Positions 8,866 through 17,781 are shown, numbered from the stretch's first letter. The stretch: 64,000 nucleotides of DNA from Nocardia beijingensis NBRC 16342 (GCF_001612785.1 NZ_BDBC01000053.1:56467-120466), one strand, 5' to 3'. The notes: generated from the sequence alone by a model not told the origin. Numbers and translations are program-made.

Positions 8866-10065
8866 TCAGAACAGCTTGATGGGGTTGACGATGTCGGCGG
8901 CCAGGGTGAGCAGCATGTACGCACCGCCGATCACCACGACGACATAGGTCGCAGGCAGCAGCTTCAGGTAGTTCACCGGCGCACCCGGTGCGAGCCCCTT
9001 CCAGCCGCGGATGGTGTTGCGGATCTTCTCGTAGATCACCACCGCGATGTGCCCACCGTCCAGGGGGAGCAGCGGCAGCAGGTTGAAGATGCCGAGGAAG
9101 AAGTTCAGGCTGGCCAGCACCAGGATGAAGACGTTCCACAGGCCGCGCTCGGCGGTCTCGCCGCCGATCTTGCTGGCGCCGTACACGCTGACCGGGGTCT
9201 CCGGATCCCGCTCGCCTCCGGTCACCGCGTCCCACAGCGCGGATACCTTCGCCGGCATCTGCGTCAGCGAGTCGACCGTGCGCAGGAACATGTCGCCGGT
9301 GAACCCTGCGGCTGCGGGAACGGCGCCGAGCAGGTCGTATCGCACGGGGTCGTAGCGCTCCGGCGCCACACCGATGGCGCCGACCACGCGGCCCTCGCCG
9401 CCGCCCTCGGGATACCGGACGACGCGTTCCGGAGTCACCGGAATGGTGAGGGTGCGGCCGTCGCGTTCGATCACGTAGGTGAACGGGCCGGTCTGCTTCT
9501 GGGTTTCGGCCTGGAACTGCCGCCAAGTGTCCACCTTGACGCCGTTGACCTCTTTGACGATGTCGCCGCGCTGCAATCCGGCGCGCTGCGCCGGGCCCGT
9601 GCCGGTGCACGGCTCGCTGGAGCCGTCGGGCTTGCCTTGCGGCACGCAGCTCATGACCCCCAGCGCGGTCGCGGGCGGTTCCTTCAAGTTCGGCAACCCC
9701 CAGCCGACGGCGAGCAGCACGATCAGGATGAAGCCGAGCACGAAGTTCATCGCGATGCCGCCGGACATCACCACCAGCCGCTTCCAGGTGGCCTGGCGGT
9801 ACATGGCGCGGTCGAGTTCTTCCGGGCGCAGCTCGTCGAGCGCCGTCATGCCGGCGATGTCGCAGAAACCGCCGAGCGGAAGCGCCTTGAGGCCGTATTC
9901 GGTCTCACCGCGGCGGAACGAGAAGATCTTCGGCCCGAATCCGATGAAATACCGTCGCACCTTCATGCCGGTCGCCTGGGCGGTCCACATGTGCCCACAT
10001 TCGTGCAGCGCGATCGACACCGTGATGCCCAGCGCGAACAGCACGAATCCCAACGCGAACACCAT
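8866..10065 (-). CDS. rip1: Site-2 intramembrane zinc protease Rip1/RseP
   Basis: A 399-residue M50 metalloprotease of the inner membrane that cuts anti-sigma factors and other membrane proteins. The HECGH zinc motif lies in the first membrane segment (about residues 21-25). A PDZ domain follows (around residues 130-230; AGLQRGDIVKEVNG), and the second catalytic motif LDGGH is near residue 335 in a C-terminal membrane segment. Length and position between dxr and ispG match Rv2869c. Spacers of about 108 and 164 bases leave room for separate promoters. Confidence 0.95.
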   Translation of the reverse strand: MVFALGFVLFALGITVSIALHECGHMWTAQATGMKVRRYFIGFGPKIFSFRRGETEYGLKALPLGGFCDIAGMTALDELRPEELDRAMYRQATWKRLVVMSGGIAMNFVLGFILIVLLAVGWGLPNLKEPPATALGVMSCVPQGKPDGSSEPCTGTGPAQRAGLQRGDIVKEVNGVKVDTWRQFQAETQKQTGPFTYVIERDGRTLTIPVTPERVVRYPEGGGEGRVVGAIGVAPERYDPVRYDLLGAVPAAAGFTGDMFLRTVDSLTQMPAKVSALWDAVTGGERDPETPVSVYGASKIGGETAERGLWNVFILVLASLNFFLGIFNLLPLLPLDGGHIAVVIYEKIRNTIRGWKGLAPGAPVNYLKLLPATYVVVVIGGAYMLLTLAADIVNPIKLF

Positions 10066-10229
10066 TTGCTCTACAGCCCTCCTGCGTATGCGCAGCTCGA
10101 ATATCCCGCACGCACGCGTCCGCTCCTGGCCGCGAGCACTCCCACCACCCTAATGGGACAAAGTCCTGCCCGGTGTGTTCAGTGTGCCAGGACGCCGTCG
10201 CTCCGCGCGTCCGATCCGCCGTCGAAGCC

Positions 10230-11369
10230 TCAGCCGCGCACCCGAGCAGCGGCGAACTCCCGCGCCCAGGCGTCCGCGGCGAGGACTTCGTCGAGCGAAT
10301 CGGGCTCCGCGCGCCACTGCCGCGCGGCCTCCACGGCGGCGGCCACCGTGCCGACGATCTGCGGGAAACGGATGGCGCCGTCCAGGAAAGCCTGCACCGC
10401 GACTTCGTTCGCGGCGTTGTAGACCGCGGTCACGCTGCCACCGGCCTCACCCGCGGCACGCGCCAGCTCCACCGCGGGGAAGACGTCGTTGTCGACCGGT
10501 TCGAACGTCCAGGTGGACGCGGTGCCGAAATCGCAGGCCGCGGCGGCGCCCGGCACCCGGTCCGGCCACCCGAGCGCCAGGGCGATCGGCAGTTTCATGT
10601 CCGGCGGACTGGCCTGGGCGAGCGTGGAGCCGTCGGTGAAGGTGACCATCGAGTGCACGATCGATTGCGGGTGCACGGTGACGTCGATGCGGTCGTAGGG
10701 CACTCCGAACAGCAGGTGCGTCTCGATCAGCTCGAGTCCCTTGTTCACCAGCGAGGCCGAGTTCAGGGTGTTCATCAAACCCATCGACCAGGTGGGATGC
10801 GCCTTGGCCTCGGCCGGCTCGACCGACTCCAGCATCTCGGCGGTCCAGCCGCGGAACGGGCCGCCGGAGGCGGTCAGCACCAGCCGCTCGACCTCGTCGG
10901 CACGGCCGCCGCGCAGGCATTGCGCCAGCGCGGAATGTTCCGAGTCCACCGGGACGATCTGGCCGGGAGCGGCGGCACGGGTGACCAGGGAGCCGCCGGC
11001 GACCAGCGACTCCTTGTTGGCCAGGGCCAGGCGCGTGCCGGACTGGAGAGTCGCCAGGGTCGGCTCCAGCCCGAGCGAGCCGACCAGGGCGTTGAGCACC
11101 ACGTCCGCCTCGGTGCGGCGCACCAGCTCGGTCACCGCTCCCGGACCGCCGAGCGGCAGGTCCAACCGCTGGGCCGCGGCCGGATCGGCGACGGCCACAT
11201 TGCGGGTGCCCGTGGCGGCCATCTGGGCGGCGAGCAGCTCGGTGTTGCCGCCGCGCGCGGCGAGTCCGACCACTTCGAAGCGGTCGGGATTGGCGGCGAT
11301 CACCTCGAGCGCTTGAGTGCCAATGGATCCGGTGCTGCCCAGCAGCAGGACTCTCACGATGTCGGACAC
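10230..11369 (-). CDS. dxr: 1-deoxy-D-xylulose 5-phosphate reductoisomerase
   Basis: Dxr makes 2-C-methylerythritol 4-phosphate, the first committed step of the MEP pathway. The 379-residue protein begins with the NADPH-binding GSTGSIGTQALEV motif and has the metal and substrate region VDSEHSA, the ASGGPFRGW motif, and NTLNSASLVNKGLELIE. The start GTG 11369 gives a normal N-terminus; a GTG a few codons later is possible. It is the first gene of the leftward dxr-rip1-ispG cluster and diverges from the DUF2631 gene. Confidence 0.96.
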   Translation of the reverse strand: MSDIVRVLLLGSTGSIGTQALEVIAANPDRFEVVGLAARGGNTELLAAQMAATGTRNVAVADPAAAQRLDLPLGGPGAVTELVRRTEADVVLNALVGSLGLEPTLATLQSGTRLALANKESLVAGGSLVTRAAAPGQIVPVDSEHSALAQCLRGGRADEVERLVLTASGGPFRGWTAEMLESVEPAEAKAHPTWSMGLMNTLNSASLVNKGLELIETHLLFGVPYDRIDVTVHPQSIVHSMVTFTDGSTLAQASPPDMKLPIALALGWPDRVPGAAAACDFGTASTWTFEPVDNDVFPAVELARAAGEAGGSVTAVYNAANEVAVQAFLDGAIRFPQIVGTVAAAVEAARQWRAEPDSLDEVLAADAWAREFAAARVRG

Positions 11370-11513
11370 GTCTTCATTGTGTCCTACCTCCGAAACGCGT
11401 TCGACGGGCGCGGGCCGACTTACAACGACGCACCGTCGTATGTCACGATATGCGGCAGCAGCTCATCGAGGGCGTACCGGAATCGCGGTACAAGTAACAG
11501 CTAAGGAGCGATC

Positions 11514-11780
11514 GTGGCCGCCACGGAACTCGAACACGTCGAAACCGAGCGCGTCGTCACTCGCGTCGATCCCGCCGAAGTTCCCTCCGCGGCCTGGGGC
11601 TGGAGCGGCGAGTCGCGTCGTACCTTCCGGATCGCGGGCTGGATCGTCGCGCTGATCCTGCTCGCCATGCTGGTCGGCAACCACAAGGGCAAGGTCGAGG
11701 ACATCTTCCTCGTCGGCTTCGCCGTCCTGATCGCGGGCATCCTGATCCGCGACTCGGTGCTCCAGCGCAAGCCGCGCTAG
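11514..11780 (+). CDS. DUF2631 family small membrane protein
   Basis: An 88-residue protein starting at GTG 11514 with Shine-Dalgarno AAGGAG at 11503-11508. The VPSAAWGWSGE motif is the hallmark of DUF2631, an actinobacterial family of unknown role. Two hydrophobic segments (about residues 42-55 and 63-78) predict two membrane spans. It is divergent from dxr, a placement also seen in mycobacteria. Confidence 0.85.
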   Translation: MAATELEHVETERVVTRVDPAEVPSAAWGWSGESRRTFRIAGWIVALILLAMLVGNHKGKVEDIFLVGFAVLIAGILIRDSVLQRKPR

Positions 11781-11912
11781 CCGGAAATCCTTCTCGCACA
11801 AGTTCATTCGTCCTGTACCGCGGCCCATGGCCCGGTACCGTGTGCGTCCGAGGTCCGCGTCCCAGCCGGGTCGCGGACCTCGGTTTCTGTTCCGACGACC
11901 ACTTAGGACGCA

Positions 11913-12227
11913 ATGATCAAGACCTGTTCGGCCGCCCTGCTCGCCGCGAGCGCGTTCGGCTCGCTGCTGTTGTCGCCCGCCGCGCCCGCGCATGCCCAGT
12001 CACCGGCGTGCGGCGCTGCCGTCGACGCGATCAACGCCGCCATCGACGAGTCGGGCGGCAATCTGGACCCGACCGTGCAGCAGTCGCTGGCCGCCAAGCT
12101 CTCGGCCATCCCGGCCGAGGGCGCGGAGAAGGACGCCATCGCCGGCTATGCCCGCGCCCTCACCGACGAGAAGGTCACGAGCATGGACGCCGCGACCGAC
12201 GAACTGAACCGAGTCTGCAAGGGCTGA
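11913..12227 (+). CDS. Secreted hemophore-related small protein
   Basis: A 104-residue protein with a clear Sec signal peptide (MIKTCSAALLAASAFGSLLL, cleavage near AHA-QS at about residue 29). The mature part is a short helical domain with two cysteines that could form a disulfide. It has the size and pattern of the hemophore-related family that includes mycobacterial Rv0203, which bind heme outside the cell. The assignment is by overall pattern only. It reads towards the LysR gene and a hairpin lies between them. Confidence 0.65.
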   Translation: MIKTCSAALLAASAFGSLLLSPAAPAHAQSPACGAAVDAINAAIDESGGNLDPTVQQSLAAKLSAIPAEGAEKDAIAGYARALTDEKVTSMDAATDELNRVCKG

Positions 12228-12233
12228 TCGCCG

Positions 12234-12265
12234 GGCGGCGCGGACCCGGGCCGGTTCGCGCCGCC
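12234..12265. terminator. Hairpin between convergent genes
   Basis: A perfect 9-bp stem pairs GGCGGCGCG (12234-12242) with CGCGCCGCC (12257-12265) around a 14-base loop. It sits just after the hemophore-like stop and before the LysR stop. There is no T run, so it would be a weak bidirectional terminator at best. Confidence 0.4.
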
Positions 12266-12279
12266 GCCGGACGGCCGGG

Positions 12280-13200
12280 CTACCGTCCGCGACGCCGGGT
12301 GGGCTTCTTGGCCGGGGCCGGACGCCCTCCGGTCTTCTTGGCCGCCGGCTTCTTCCGCGGCTCGTTCTGCTCGGCTCGGGCCTGGCCGCGGGAGCTGCGC
12401 GCGGAGCGGCCACGGACCACCCCGACGAACTCCTCGACCAGATCGGTGGTGCGGTCGGCGGGCCAGGCCAGCGCGACCTCGGTGTCGGGAACGTCGAGCA
12501 TCGGACGGTAGACCAGGTCGCGACGATGATGCAGGCGAGCGAGCGAGTGCGGCACGATCGCCGCGCCACCGGCCGCGGCGACCAGTTCCAGTGCGCCGCC
12601 CACCGCGTCGACGTCCGAGGCGTCCTGGAGCCGCTCGTCGGCCAGGTCGGCCATGCGCACCTCGTCGAACACCGACAGCGGGTGTTCCTTCTGCACCACG
12701 ACGACCGGAACCTCCCGGTAGAGCGGGATCGCGCTCAGGCCTTCGCGGTCGATCGGGAGCCGGACGAAGCACATGTCCACCCGGCCGGTGCGCAAAGCCG
12801 CTTCCTGATCCGCCTGCGCCAGCGCGCTCACCTCGAGCGGGACGTCCGGGAACCGCTCGGCCCAGATCCGGGTCCACTTGGACACCGTGACGCCCGGCAC
12901 GAAACCCACCCGCAGGGCGGCCGGAACCTCGGGCTCGTCCCGCCGCGCCGCCGATTCGGCCCGCGCGAGGATCTCGCGCGCCTGCTCGAGCAGCTCCCGC
13001 CCGTCATCGGTGAGCTGGGTCGGCTGCGCGCCCGGCACGAACAGCTTTGTGCCGAGCTCGTTCTCCAAGTCGATGACGGTATGGCTGAGCTTCTGCCGCG
13101 AGATGTGCAGCGACTTCGCCGCGCGCGCGAAGTGCAACTCCTGCGCGACCGCGACGAACCAGCGCAGGCGCACGACATCGATCGACTCCAACCGGCTCAT
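12280..13200 (-). CDS. LysR-family regulator with basic C-terminal tail
   Basis: A 306-residue transcription factor. The N-terminal winged helix-turn-helix (LRWFVAVAQELHFARAAKSL, then LHISRQKLSHTVIDLE) and the substrate-binding domain are typical of LysR. The start ATG 13200 follows a TACGCT -10-like box with seven bases between and no Shine-Dalgarno. The last ~43 residues are unusual: rich in Lys, Arg, Ala and Pro (EPRKKPAAKKTGGRPAPAKK and more), like the tails of mycobacterial HupB. The tail probably adds nonspecific DNA binding. It diverges from the DUF5997 gene, which it may control. Confidence 0.9.
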   Translation of the reverse strand: MSRLESIDVVRLRWFVAVAQELHFARAAKSLHISRQKLSHTVIDLENELGTKLFVPGAQPTQLTDDGRELLEQAREILARAESAARRDEPEVPAALRVGFVPGVTVSKWTRIWAERFPDVPLEVSALAQADQEAALRTGRVDMCFVRLPIDREGLSAIPLYREVPVVVVQKEHPLSVFDEVRMADLADERLQDASDVDAVGGALELVAAAGGAAIVPHSLARLHHRRDLVYRPMLDVPDTEVALAWPADRTTDLVEEFVGVVRGRSARSSRGQARAEQNEPRKKPAAKKTGGRPAPAKKPTRRRGR

Positions 13201-13207
13201 TCGTGGA

Positions 13208-13213
13208 AGCGTA
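13208..13213 (-). promoter_or_regulatory. -10 box of the LysR gene (leaderless candidate)
   Basis: On the minus strand TACGCT is followed by seven bases and then the LysR ATG. No Shine-Dalgarno is present. This fits the TANNNT-N6/7-start layout of leaderless actinobacterial transcripts. Confidence 0.5.
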
Positions 13214-13243
13214 TGCCACCGCACGGTCGGGCCCCGCCGCGCC

Positions 13244-13261
13244 GCCCAGTAAGCTGGGCCG
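13244..13261 (+). promoter_or_regulatory. Inverted repeat and leaderless -10 box of the DUF5997 gene
   Basis: GCCCAG (13244-13249) and CTGGGC (13254-13259) form a perfect inverted repeat around TAAG. TAAGCT (13250-13255) inside it is followed by six bases and GTG 13262, with no Shine-Dalgarno. A repressor bound to the repeat would block the promoter directly; the divergent LysR protein is the obvious candidate. Confidence 0.45.
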
Positions 13262-13675
13262 GTGAGCCCGGACCAGAAATCGCAGATGATGAAGCCGTTG
13301 ACGGCGGCGAACAAGCTCGGCATCTACCTTCCGGCCGCACCCGAGGAGTTCCGCAACGCGCCGATCTCCCGCACCCAGCTCGACGCGCTGCGCAACGATC
13401 CCCCCGAATGGCTCGTCGAGCTGCGCCGCACCGGTCCGTTCCCGCGCGATGTGGTGGCGCGCAAGCTCGGCGTCTCCAACACCGGCCTGACCCGTGCCGG
13501 GGTCTCCGACCACCTCACCGTCGACGAGATCGATGCTCTGCTCGCCGACCCGCCGGAGTGGCTCGTGCGCGAGCGGGAGAACTACGCCGCGGTCCGCGCG
13601 GAGAACGAGCGCATCAAGACGAAGGAAGCCGAACGTCGCGCCGCGACCAACCGTCCGGCGAAGAACCGCGGGTAG
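13262..13675 (+). CDS. DUF5997 family protein with internal duplication
   Basis: A 137-residue soluble protein that I recognise as DUF5997, an actinobacterial family of unknown function often found beside this LysR-type gene. Two copies of a D-x-L-x-x-DPPEWLV-x-x-R block lie at about residues 40-57 and 94-111, so it looks like a duplicated small helical domain, each copy followed by a basic segment. VARKLGVSNTGLTRAGV between them looks helix-turn-helix-like. The C-terminus is Arg/Lys-rich. DNA or RNA binding is an inference. The start is GTG 13262. Confidence 0.8.
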   Translation: MSPDQKSQMMKPLTAANKLGIYLPAAPEEFRNAPISRTQLDALRNDPPEWLVELRRTGPFPRDVVARKLGVSNTGLTRAGVSDHLTVDEIDALLADPPEWLVRERENYAAVRAENERIKTKEAERRAATNRPAKNRG

Positions 13676-13731
13676 GGCATCCGTCGACCGTCAGCGAGCT
13701 GCGACAGCCGGGGTCACGCCGGCCGGGTAGC

Positions 13732-14841
13732 TCAGTTCTCCGCGGCCAACTGTCCGCAGGCGGCCGCGATCTCCTGGCCGCGGGTATCGCGGACGGTGCA
13801 GGGCACGCCCTTGGCGTTGACGCGGCGGACGAACTCCTGCTCGACCGGCTTGGGGCTGGCGTCCCACTTGGACCCGGGGGTCGGGTTGAGCGGGATGACG
13901 TTGACGTGCACCCGTGAGCCGAGCGCCTTGTGCAGCTTCTCGCCGAGCATGTCCGCGCGCCATGGGTGGTCGTTGATGTCGCGGATGAGCGCGTATTCGA
14001 CCGAGACGCGGCGGCCGGTCTTGTCGGCGTAGTAGCGGGCCGCGTCCAGCACTTCGGCGACCGGCCAGCGATTGTTGACCGGGACCAGGGTGTCGCGCAG
14101 TTCGTCGTCGGGCGTGTGCAGCGAGACCGCGAGCGTGACGGACAATCCCTCGTCGGCCAGTTTGCGGATGGCCGGAGCCAGCCCGACGGTCGAGACCACG
14201 ACATTGCGCTGGGAGATGCCGAGACCGTCCGGCGCGGGCGAGGTGATCCGGCGGACCGCGGCGATCACCCGCTTGTAGTTCGCCAGCGGCTCCCCCATGC
14301 CCATGAAGACGATGTTGGACAGCCTGCCCGGCCCACCCGCCACTTCCCCGTCCCGTAGCGCGGCGGCCGCGGCACGCACCTGGTCGACGATCTCGGCGGT
14401 GGACAGGTTGCGGTTCAGTCCGCCCTGTCCGGTGGCGCAGAACGGGCACGCCATGCCGCAACCGGCCTGGCTGGAGATGCACAGGGTCGCCCGGTCGGGG
14501 TAGCGCATGAGCACGCTTTCCAGCAGCGTGCCGTCGCCGGCGCGCCAGAGCGTCTTACGGGTCTCCCCGTCGTCGCACGCCACATGCTTGACCACGTCGA
14601 GCAGCGGCGGGAACAGCGCTTCGCCGATCTTCTCCCTGACCGCGGCGGGCAGATCCGTCATCTGCGCCGGATCGGCTTGCAAACGCGCGTAGTACTGCCG
14701 GGCGATCTGATCGGCGCGGAACTTCGGCAGGCCCAGTTCCGCGACGGCCGCGCGCCTGCCCTCGGCGTCGAGGTCGGCGAGATGACGCGGCGGCATGCCG
14801 CGGCGTGGGGCGTCGAAAACCAGGGGCAGGGAGACGGTCAT
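13732..14841 (-). CDS. rlmN: 23S rRNA/tRNA adenine-C2 methyltransferase RlmN
   Basis: A radical-SAM enzyme that methylates C2 of A2503 in 23S rRNA and A37 in some tRNAs. The 369-residue protein has the cluster motif CGMACPFC, the family segment NIVFMGMGEPLANYKRV, and a catalytic cysteine near the C-terminus (GVPCTVRDTRG). ATG 14841 is preceded by GGAGCAACT and fits the family N-terminus; the open frame continues upstream without similarity. Mycobacterial Rv2880c has the same place beside cdsA. Confidence 0.95.
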   Translation of the reverse strand: MTVSLPLVFDAPRRGMPPRHLADLDAEGRRAAVAELGLPKFRADQIARQYYARLQADPAQMTDLPAAVREKIGEALFPPLLDVVKHVACDDGETRKTLWRAGDGTLLESVLMRYPDRATLCISSQAGCGMACPFCATGQGGLNRNLSTAEIVDQVRAAAAALRDGEVAGGPGRLSNIVFMGMGEPLANYKRVIAAVRRITSPAPDGLGISQRNVVVSTVGLAPAIRKLADEGLSVTLAVSLHTPDDELRDTLVPVNNRWPVAEVLDAARYYADKTGRRVSVEYALIRDINDHPWRADMLGEKLHKALGSRVHVNVIPLNPTPGSKWDASPKPVEQEFVRRVNAKGVPCTVRDTRGQEIAAACGQLAAEN

Positions 14842-14962
14842 AGTTGCTCCATTGTCCCATCCGGAGGAAACATGCCCGCACTCGACCGCATGCGGCTCGA
14901 CATGCCGGGCTCGCCACCGGGAAATGCCTGCGGCGGCGATAGCCGTCAGCCATGATCGAGAT

Positions 14963-15328
14963 ATGTCCACGCATGCCGAACACCCGCCCGAACCGGATCC
15001 GGACCTGTCGAAGCGCCAGCGCACGACACCGCCGGCCGAACCGCCCGTGGTCCCGGGTGCCCCGGCCGTCGCTCCGGTCAAGAAGTCGCTGGCCTCGCGC
15101 ACCGGTTACGCCTGGACCGGGCTCGTCGCAGGCGTCTTGATCCTCGTCCTGTTGCTGATCTTCATCGTGCAGAACCTCGAGCAGGTCCAGGTGCACTTCT
15201 TCTTCTGGGACTTCTCGCTGCCGCTCGGCGTCACCGTGCTGTTGTCGGTGATCGGTGGCGCACTCGTCATGGCATCGGTGGGCGGCATGCGCATCCTGCA
15301 ATTGCGCCGTGCGGCCAAGAAGGTCTGA
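14963..15328 (+). CDS. LapA-domain membrane protein
   Basis: A 121-residue protein with a Pro-rich cytoplasmic N-terminus (about 1-45) and two membrane segments (LVAGVLILVLLLIFIVQN; GVTVLLSVIGGALVMASVGG). The sequence around QNLEQVQVHFFFWDFSLPLG is typical of the LapA (DUF1049) domain. The family takes part in membrane and envelope assembly in other bacteria; a specific role here is unknown. It is divergent from rlmN and convergent with cdsA. Confidence 0.8.
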   Translation: MSTHAEHPPEPDPDLSKRQRTTPPAEPPVVPGAPAVAPVKKSLASRTGYAWTGLVAGVLILVLLLIFIVQNLEQVQVHFFFWDFSLPLGVTVLLSVIGGALVMASVGGMRILQLRRAAKKV

Positions 15329-15337
15329 CGCGCGAGC

Positions 15338-16390
15338 TCACAGCAGCGTGGACAGCACCAGCCAGGAGACGAACGCCGAGGGGAGCATCGAGTCGAGCCG
15401 GTCCATGATGCCACCGTGGCCGGGCAGCAGCGTGCCCATGTCCTTGATGCCGAGTTCCCGCTTGATCTGCGATTCGATCAGATCGCCGCAGGTGGCCACC
15501 AGCACCAGGCCGACGCCGAGGACGACGCCGATCATCGAGTTGGCGTCCAGCAGCAAGGTCACCGTGAGCAGGCCGCCGATCACGCTGAACACCAGCGAGC
15601 CGCCGAAGCCCTCCCACGACTTCTTGGGACTGATCGACGGCACCATCGGGTGCTTGCCGAACAGCACGCCCGCCACGTAACCGCCGACGTCGGAGCAGAC
15701 CACCAGGATCATGAAGGTCAGCACCCGCAGGTTGCCGTCCGGTTCGAGCAGCAGCAGCGTGGCGAACGAGGCGAGCAGCGGAATCCAGGCCAGCGTGAAC
15801 ACCGTGATGGCGGTGTCGCGCAAGAAGTTTCGCGGAGCGGTCCGCAAGCCGTGGTCGAACAGCCGCCACACCATGCAGACCAACGTGGTCGCGGCGAACG
15901 CGCCCGCAACGCCGCTGGCGCCGTACGGCCAGCCCAGCCAGAACACCGCTTGGCCGCCCGCGATCAGCGGAACCCGAGGCACGAGCACATCCGCCTCGCG
16001 CAGCCGCTTGGCGACCTCCCAGGTGGCCACGCCGACTCCGGCCGCCGCGACGCCGATGAACACCTTCGGCACGAACAGCAGGATCGCGATCAGCGAGAGG
16101 CCGAGCCCGAAGCCGACCGTCAGCGCTGCGGGCAGATTGCGACCCGCGCGGGAACCACTCGACGCGGGAGCCGGGTGCGGCGCGGGAGGATTCGTGGGGC
16201 CTAGCGGTTCATGACCGGAAGCACCAGCATCGTGCGGGTGCTGTCGCATCGCATCGGCTGTCCCGTTCACCGGCGGCTCCTTTGCCGCACCGGTCGCGGC
16301 GGCGTTCTCGGCCACGATTGTCCCGTCGCTCAACTCGTCGTTCCGTTCGTCCCCCGCCCGGGTGGGCCTAGGCGCAATCACCGGCGGCAC
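15338..16390 (-). CDS. cdsA: Phosphatidate cytidylyltransferase
   Basis: CdsA makes CDP-diacylglycerol from phosphatidic acid and CTP for phospholipid synthesis at the membrane. The C-terminal half shows the family signature SPKKSWEGFGGSLVF followed by HGGIMDRLDSM, and there are about eight membrane segments. The first ~85 residues are hydrophilic and Pro/Ala-rich with no clear conservation; the true start could be the ATG at 16249. It lies upstream of rlmN and downstream of frr, as in mycobacteria. Confidence 0.93.
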   Translation of the reverse strand: MPPVIAPRPTRAGDERNDELSDGTIVAENAAATGAAKEPPVNGTADAMRQHPHDAGASGHEPLGPTNPPAPHPAPASSGSRAGRNLPAALTVGFGLGLSLIAILLFVPKVFIGVAAAGVGVATWEVAKRLREADVLVPRVPLIAGGQAVFWLGWPYGASGVAGAFAATTLVCMVWRLFDHGLRTAPRNFLRDTAITVFTLAWIPLLASFATLLLLEPDGNLRVLTFMILVVCSDVGGYVAGVLFGKHPMVPSISPKKSWEGFGGSLVFSVIGGLLTVTLLLDANSMIGVVLGVGLVLVATCGDLIESQIKRELGIKDMGTLLPGHGGIMDRLDSMLPSAFVSWLVLSTLL

Positions 16391-16444
16391 TCACGGTGAC
16401 CCGGGCCTCCTCCGGGCCCGGTCCCGCGTGCCGACCGATCCGCG

Positions 16445-17002
16445 TCAGACCTCGAGCAGTTCGGCTTCCTTGTGCTTGACCAGTTCGTCCACCTGGCCGA
16501 CATACTTGGCGGTCGTCTTGTCGAGTTCCTTCTCGGCACGCCCGACCTCGTCCTCGCCTGCCTCGCCATCTTTCTGGATGCGGGACAGTTCGTCCATCGC
16601 CTTGCGACGGACATTGCGGATGGCGACCTTCGCGTCCTCGCCCTTGCCCTTCGCCTGCTTGGCGAGCTCACGGCGGCGCTCCTCGGTCAGCTGCGGCACC
16701 GAGATCCGGATGATGTCGCCGTTGTTGGTGGGGTTGACGCCCAGATCCGAATTGCGGATCGCGGTCTCGATCGCCCCGAGCTGGGCCGCCTCGTAGGGCT
16801 TGATCACGACCATGCGCGGCTCCGGCACCGTGATGCTGGACATCTGGGTGATCGGGGTCGGCGATCCGTAATAGTCGACCACGACCCGGGAGAACATGCC
16901 CGGATTCGCCCGACCGGTACGAATGGTTCCGAGATCGTCCTTCGCCACCGAGACGGCCTTCTCCATCTTCTCCTCGGCGTCGAAGAGCGCTTCTTCAATC
17001 AC
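16445..17002 (-). CDS. frr: Ribosome recycling factor
   Basis: RRF splits post-termination ribosomes with EF-G. The 185-residue protein aligns with mycobacterial Frr from end to end (EEALFDAEEKMEKAV at the start, LVKHKEAELLEV at the end). GTG 17002 is chosen because GGAGG lies eight bases upstream and the length equals the mycobacterial protein; an earlier GTG at 17017 overlaps that GGAGG. It follows pyrH with a 50-base gap. Confidence 0.97.
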   Translation of the reverse strand: MIEEALFDAEEKMEKAVSVAKDDLGTIRTGRANPGMFSRVVVDYYGSPTPITQMSSITVPEPRMVVIKPYEAAQLGAIETAIRNSDLGVNPTNNGDIIRISVPQLTEERRRELAKQAKGKGEDAKVAIRNVRRKAMDELSRIQKDGEAGEDEVGRAEKELDKTTAKYVGQVDELVKHKEAELLEV

Positions 17003-17052
17003 GACCGTTTCCTCCACAGCGTCGTCATGTCATGATCCGCGGTCCGCGAGTA

Positions 17053-17781
17053 TCAGGACCGAACCAGTGTGCCGATCTTCTCACCGGCGACCGCGCGGGC
17101 GATATTGCCCTTGGTCAACAAATTGAACACCAGAATCGGCATCTGGTTGTCCATGCACAAGCTGAAGGCGGTCGCGTCCGCGACCTTGAGGTCGCGCTCG
17201 ATGACCTCTTTGTGGGTGATCTCGGTGTACATGGTCGCGGTCTCGTCGACGCGCGGGTCGGCGGTGAACACCCCGTCGACCGCCTTGGCCATCAACACCA
17301 CGTCCGCGCCGATCTCCAGTGCGCGCTGCGCTGCGGTGGTGTCGGTGGAGAAGTACGGCATGCCCATGCCGGCTCCGAAGATGACCACGCGGCCCTTCTC
17401 CAGGTGCCGCTTGGCGCGCAGCGGAAGGTAGGGCTCGGCGACCTGACCCATGGTGATCGCGGTCTGCACCCGGGTGTCCACGCCCTGCTGCTGCAAGAAG
17501 TCTTGCAGCGCAAGGCTGTTCATCACCGTGCCGAGCATGCCCATGTAGTCCGAGCGGGCGCGTTCCATGCCGCGCTCCTCGAGTTCGGCGCCGCGGAAGA
17601 AGTTGCCGCCGCCGATCACCACGGCCACCTGGACGCCGGTGCCGACCACCTCGGCGATCTGCTCGGCCACCGTCTGCACGACGTCCGGGTCCAGTCCGAC
17701 CTTCCCGCCGCCGAACATCTCCCCGCCGAGTTTCAGCAGCACCCGGCGATATCCTGGGCGATCGGTCCCCGGGTCCGTCAT
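17053..17781 (-). CDS. pyrH: UMP kinase
   Basis: PyrH phosphorylates UMP to UDP. The 242-residue protein has the amino-acid-kinase fold motifs LLKLGGEMFGG near the start, VIGGGNFFRG, and a nucleotide site around DATAFSLCMDNQMPI. ATG 17781 gives the normal length; the open frame extends upstream without conservation. The pyrH-frr-cdsA order is conserved in actinobacteria. Confidence 0.96.
   Translation of the reverse strand: MTDPGTDRPGYRRVLLKLGGEMFGGGKVGLDPDVVQTVAEQIAEVVGTGVQVAVVIGGGNFFRGAELEERGMERARSDYMGMLGTVMNSLALQDFLQQQGVDTRVQTAITMGQVAEPYLPLRAKRHLEKGRVVIFGAGMGMPYFSTDTTAAQRALEIGADVVLMAKAVDGVFTADPRVDETATMYTEITHKEVIERDLKVADATAFSLCMDNQMPILVFNLLTKGNIARAVAGEKIGTLVRS

Noticed and set aside
4930..10422. 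Long plus-strand open frames opposite the penicillin-binding protein, ispG and rip1
   Set aside because: The minus-strand genes are full-length, recognised proteins; the plus frames have shadow-like composition and no plausible starts.
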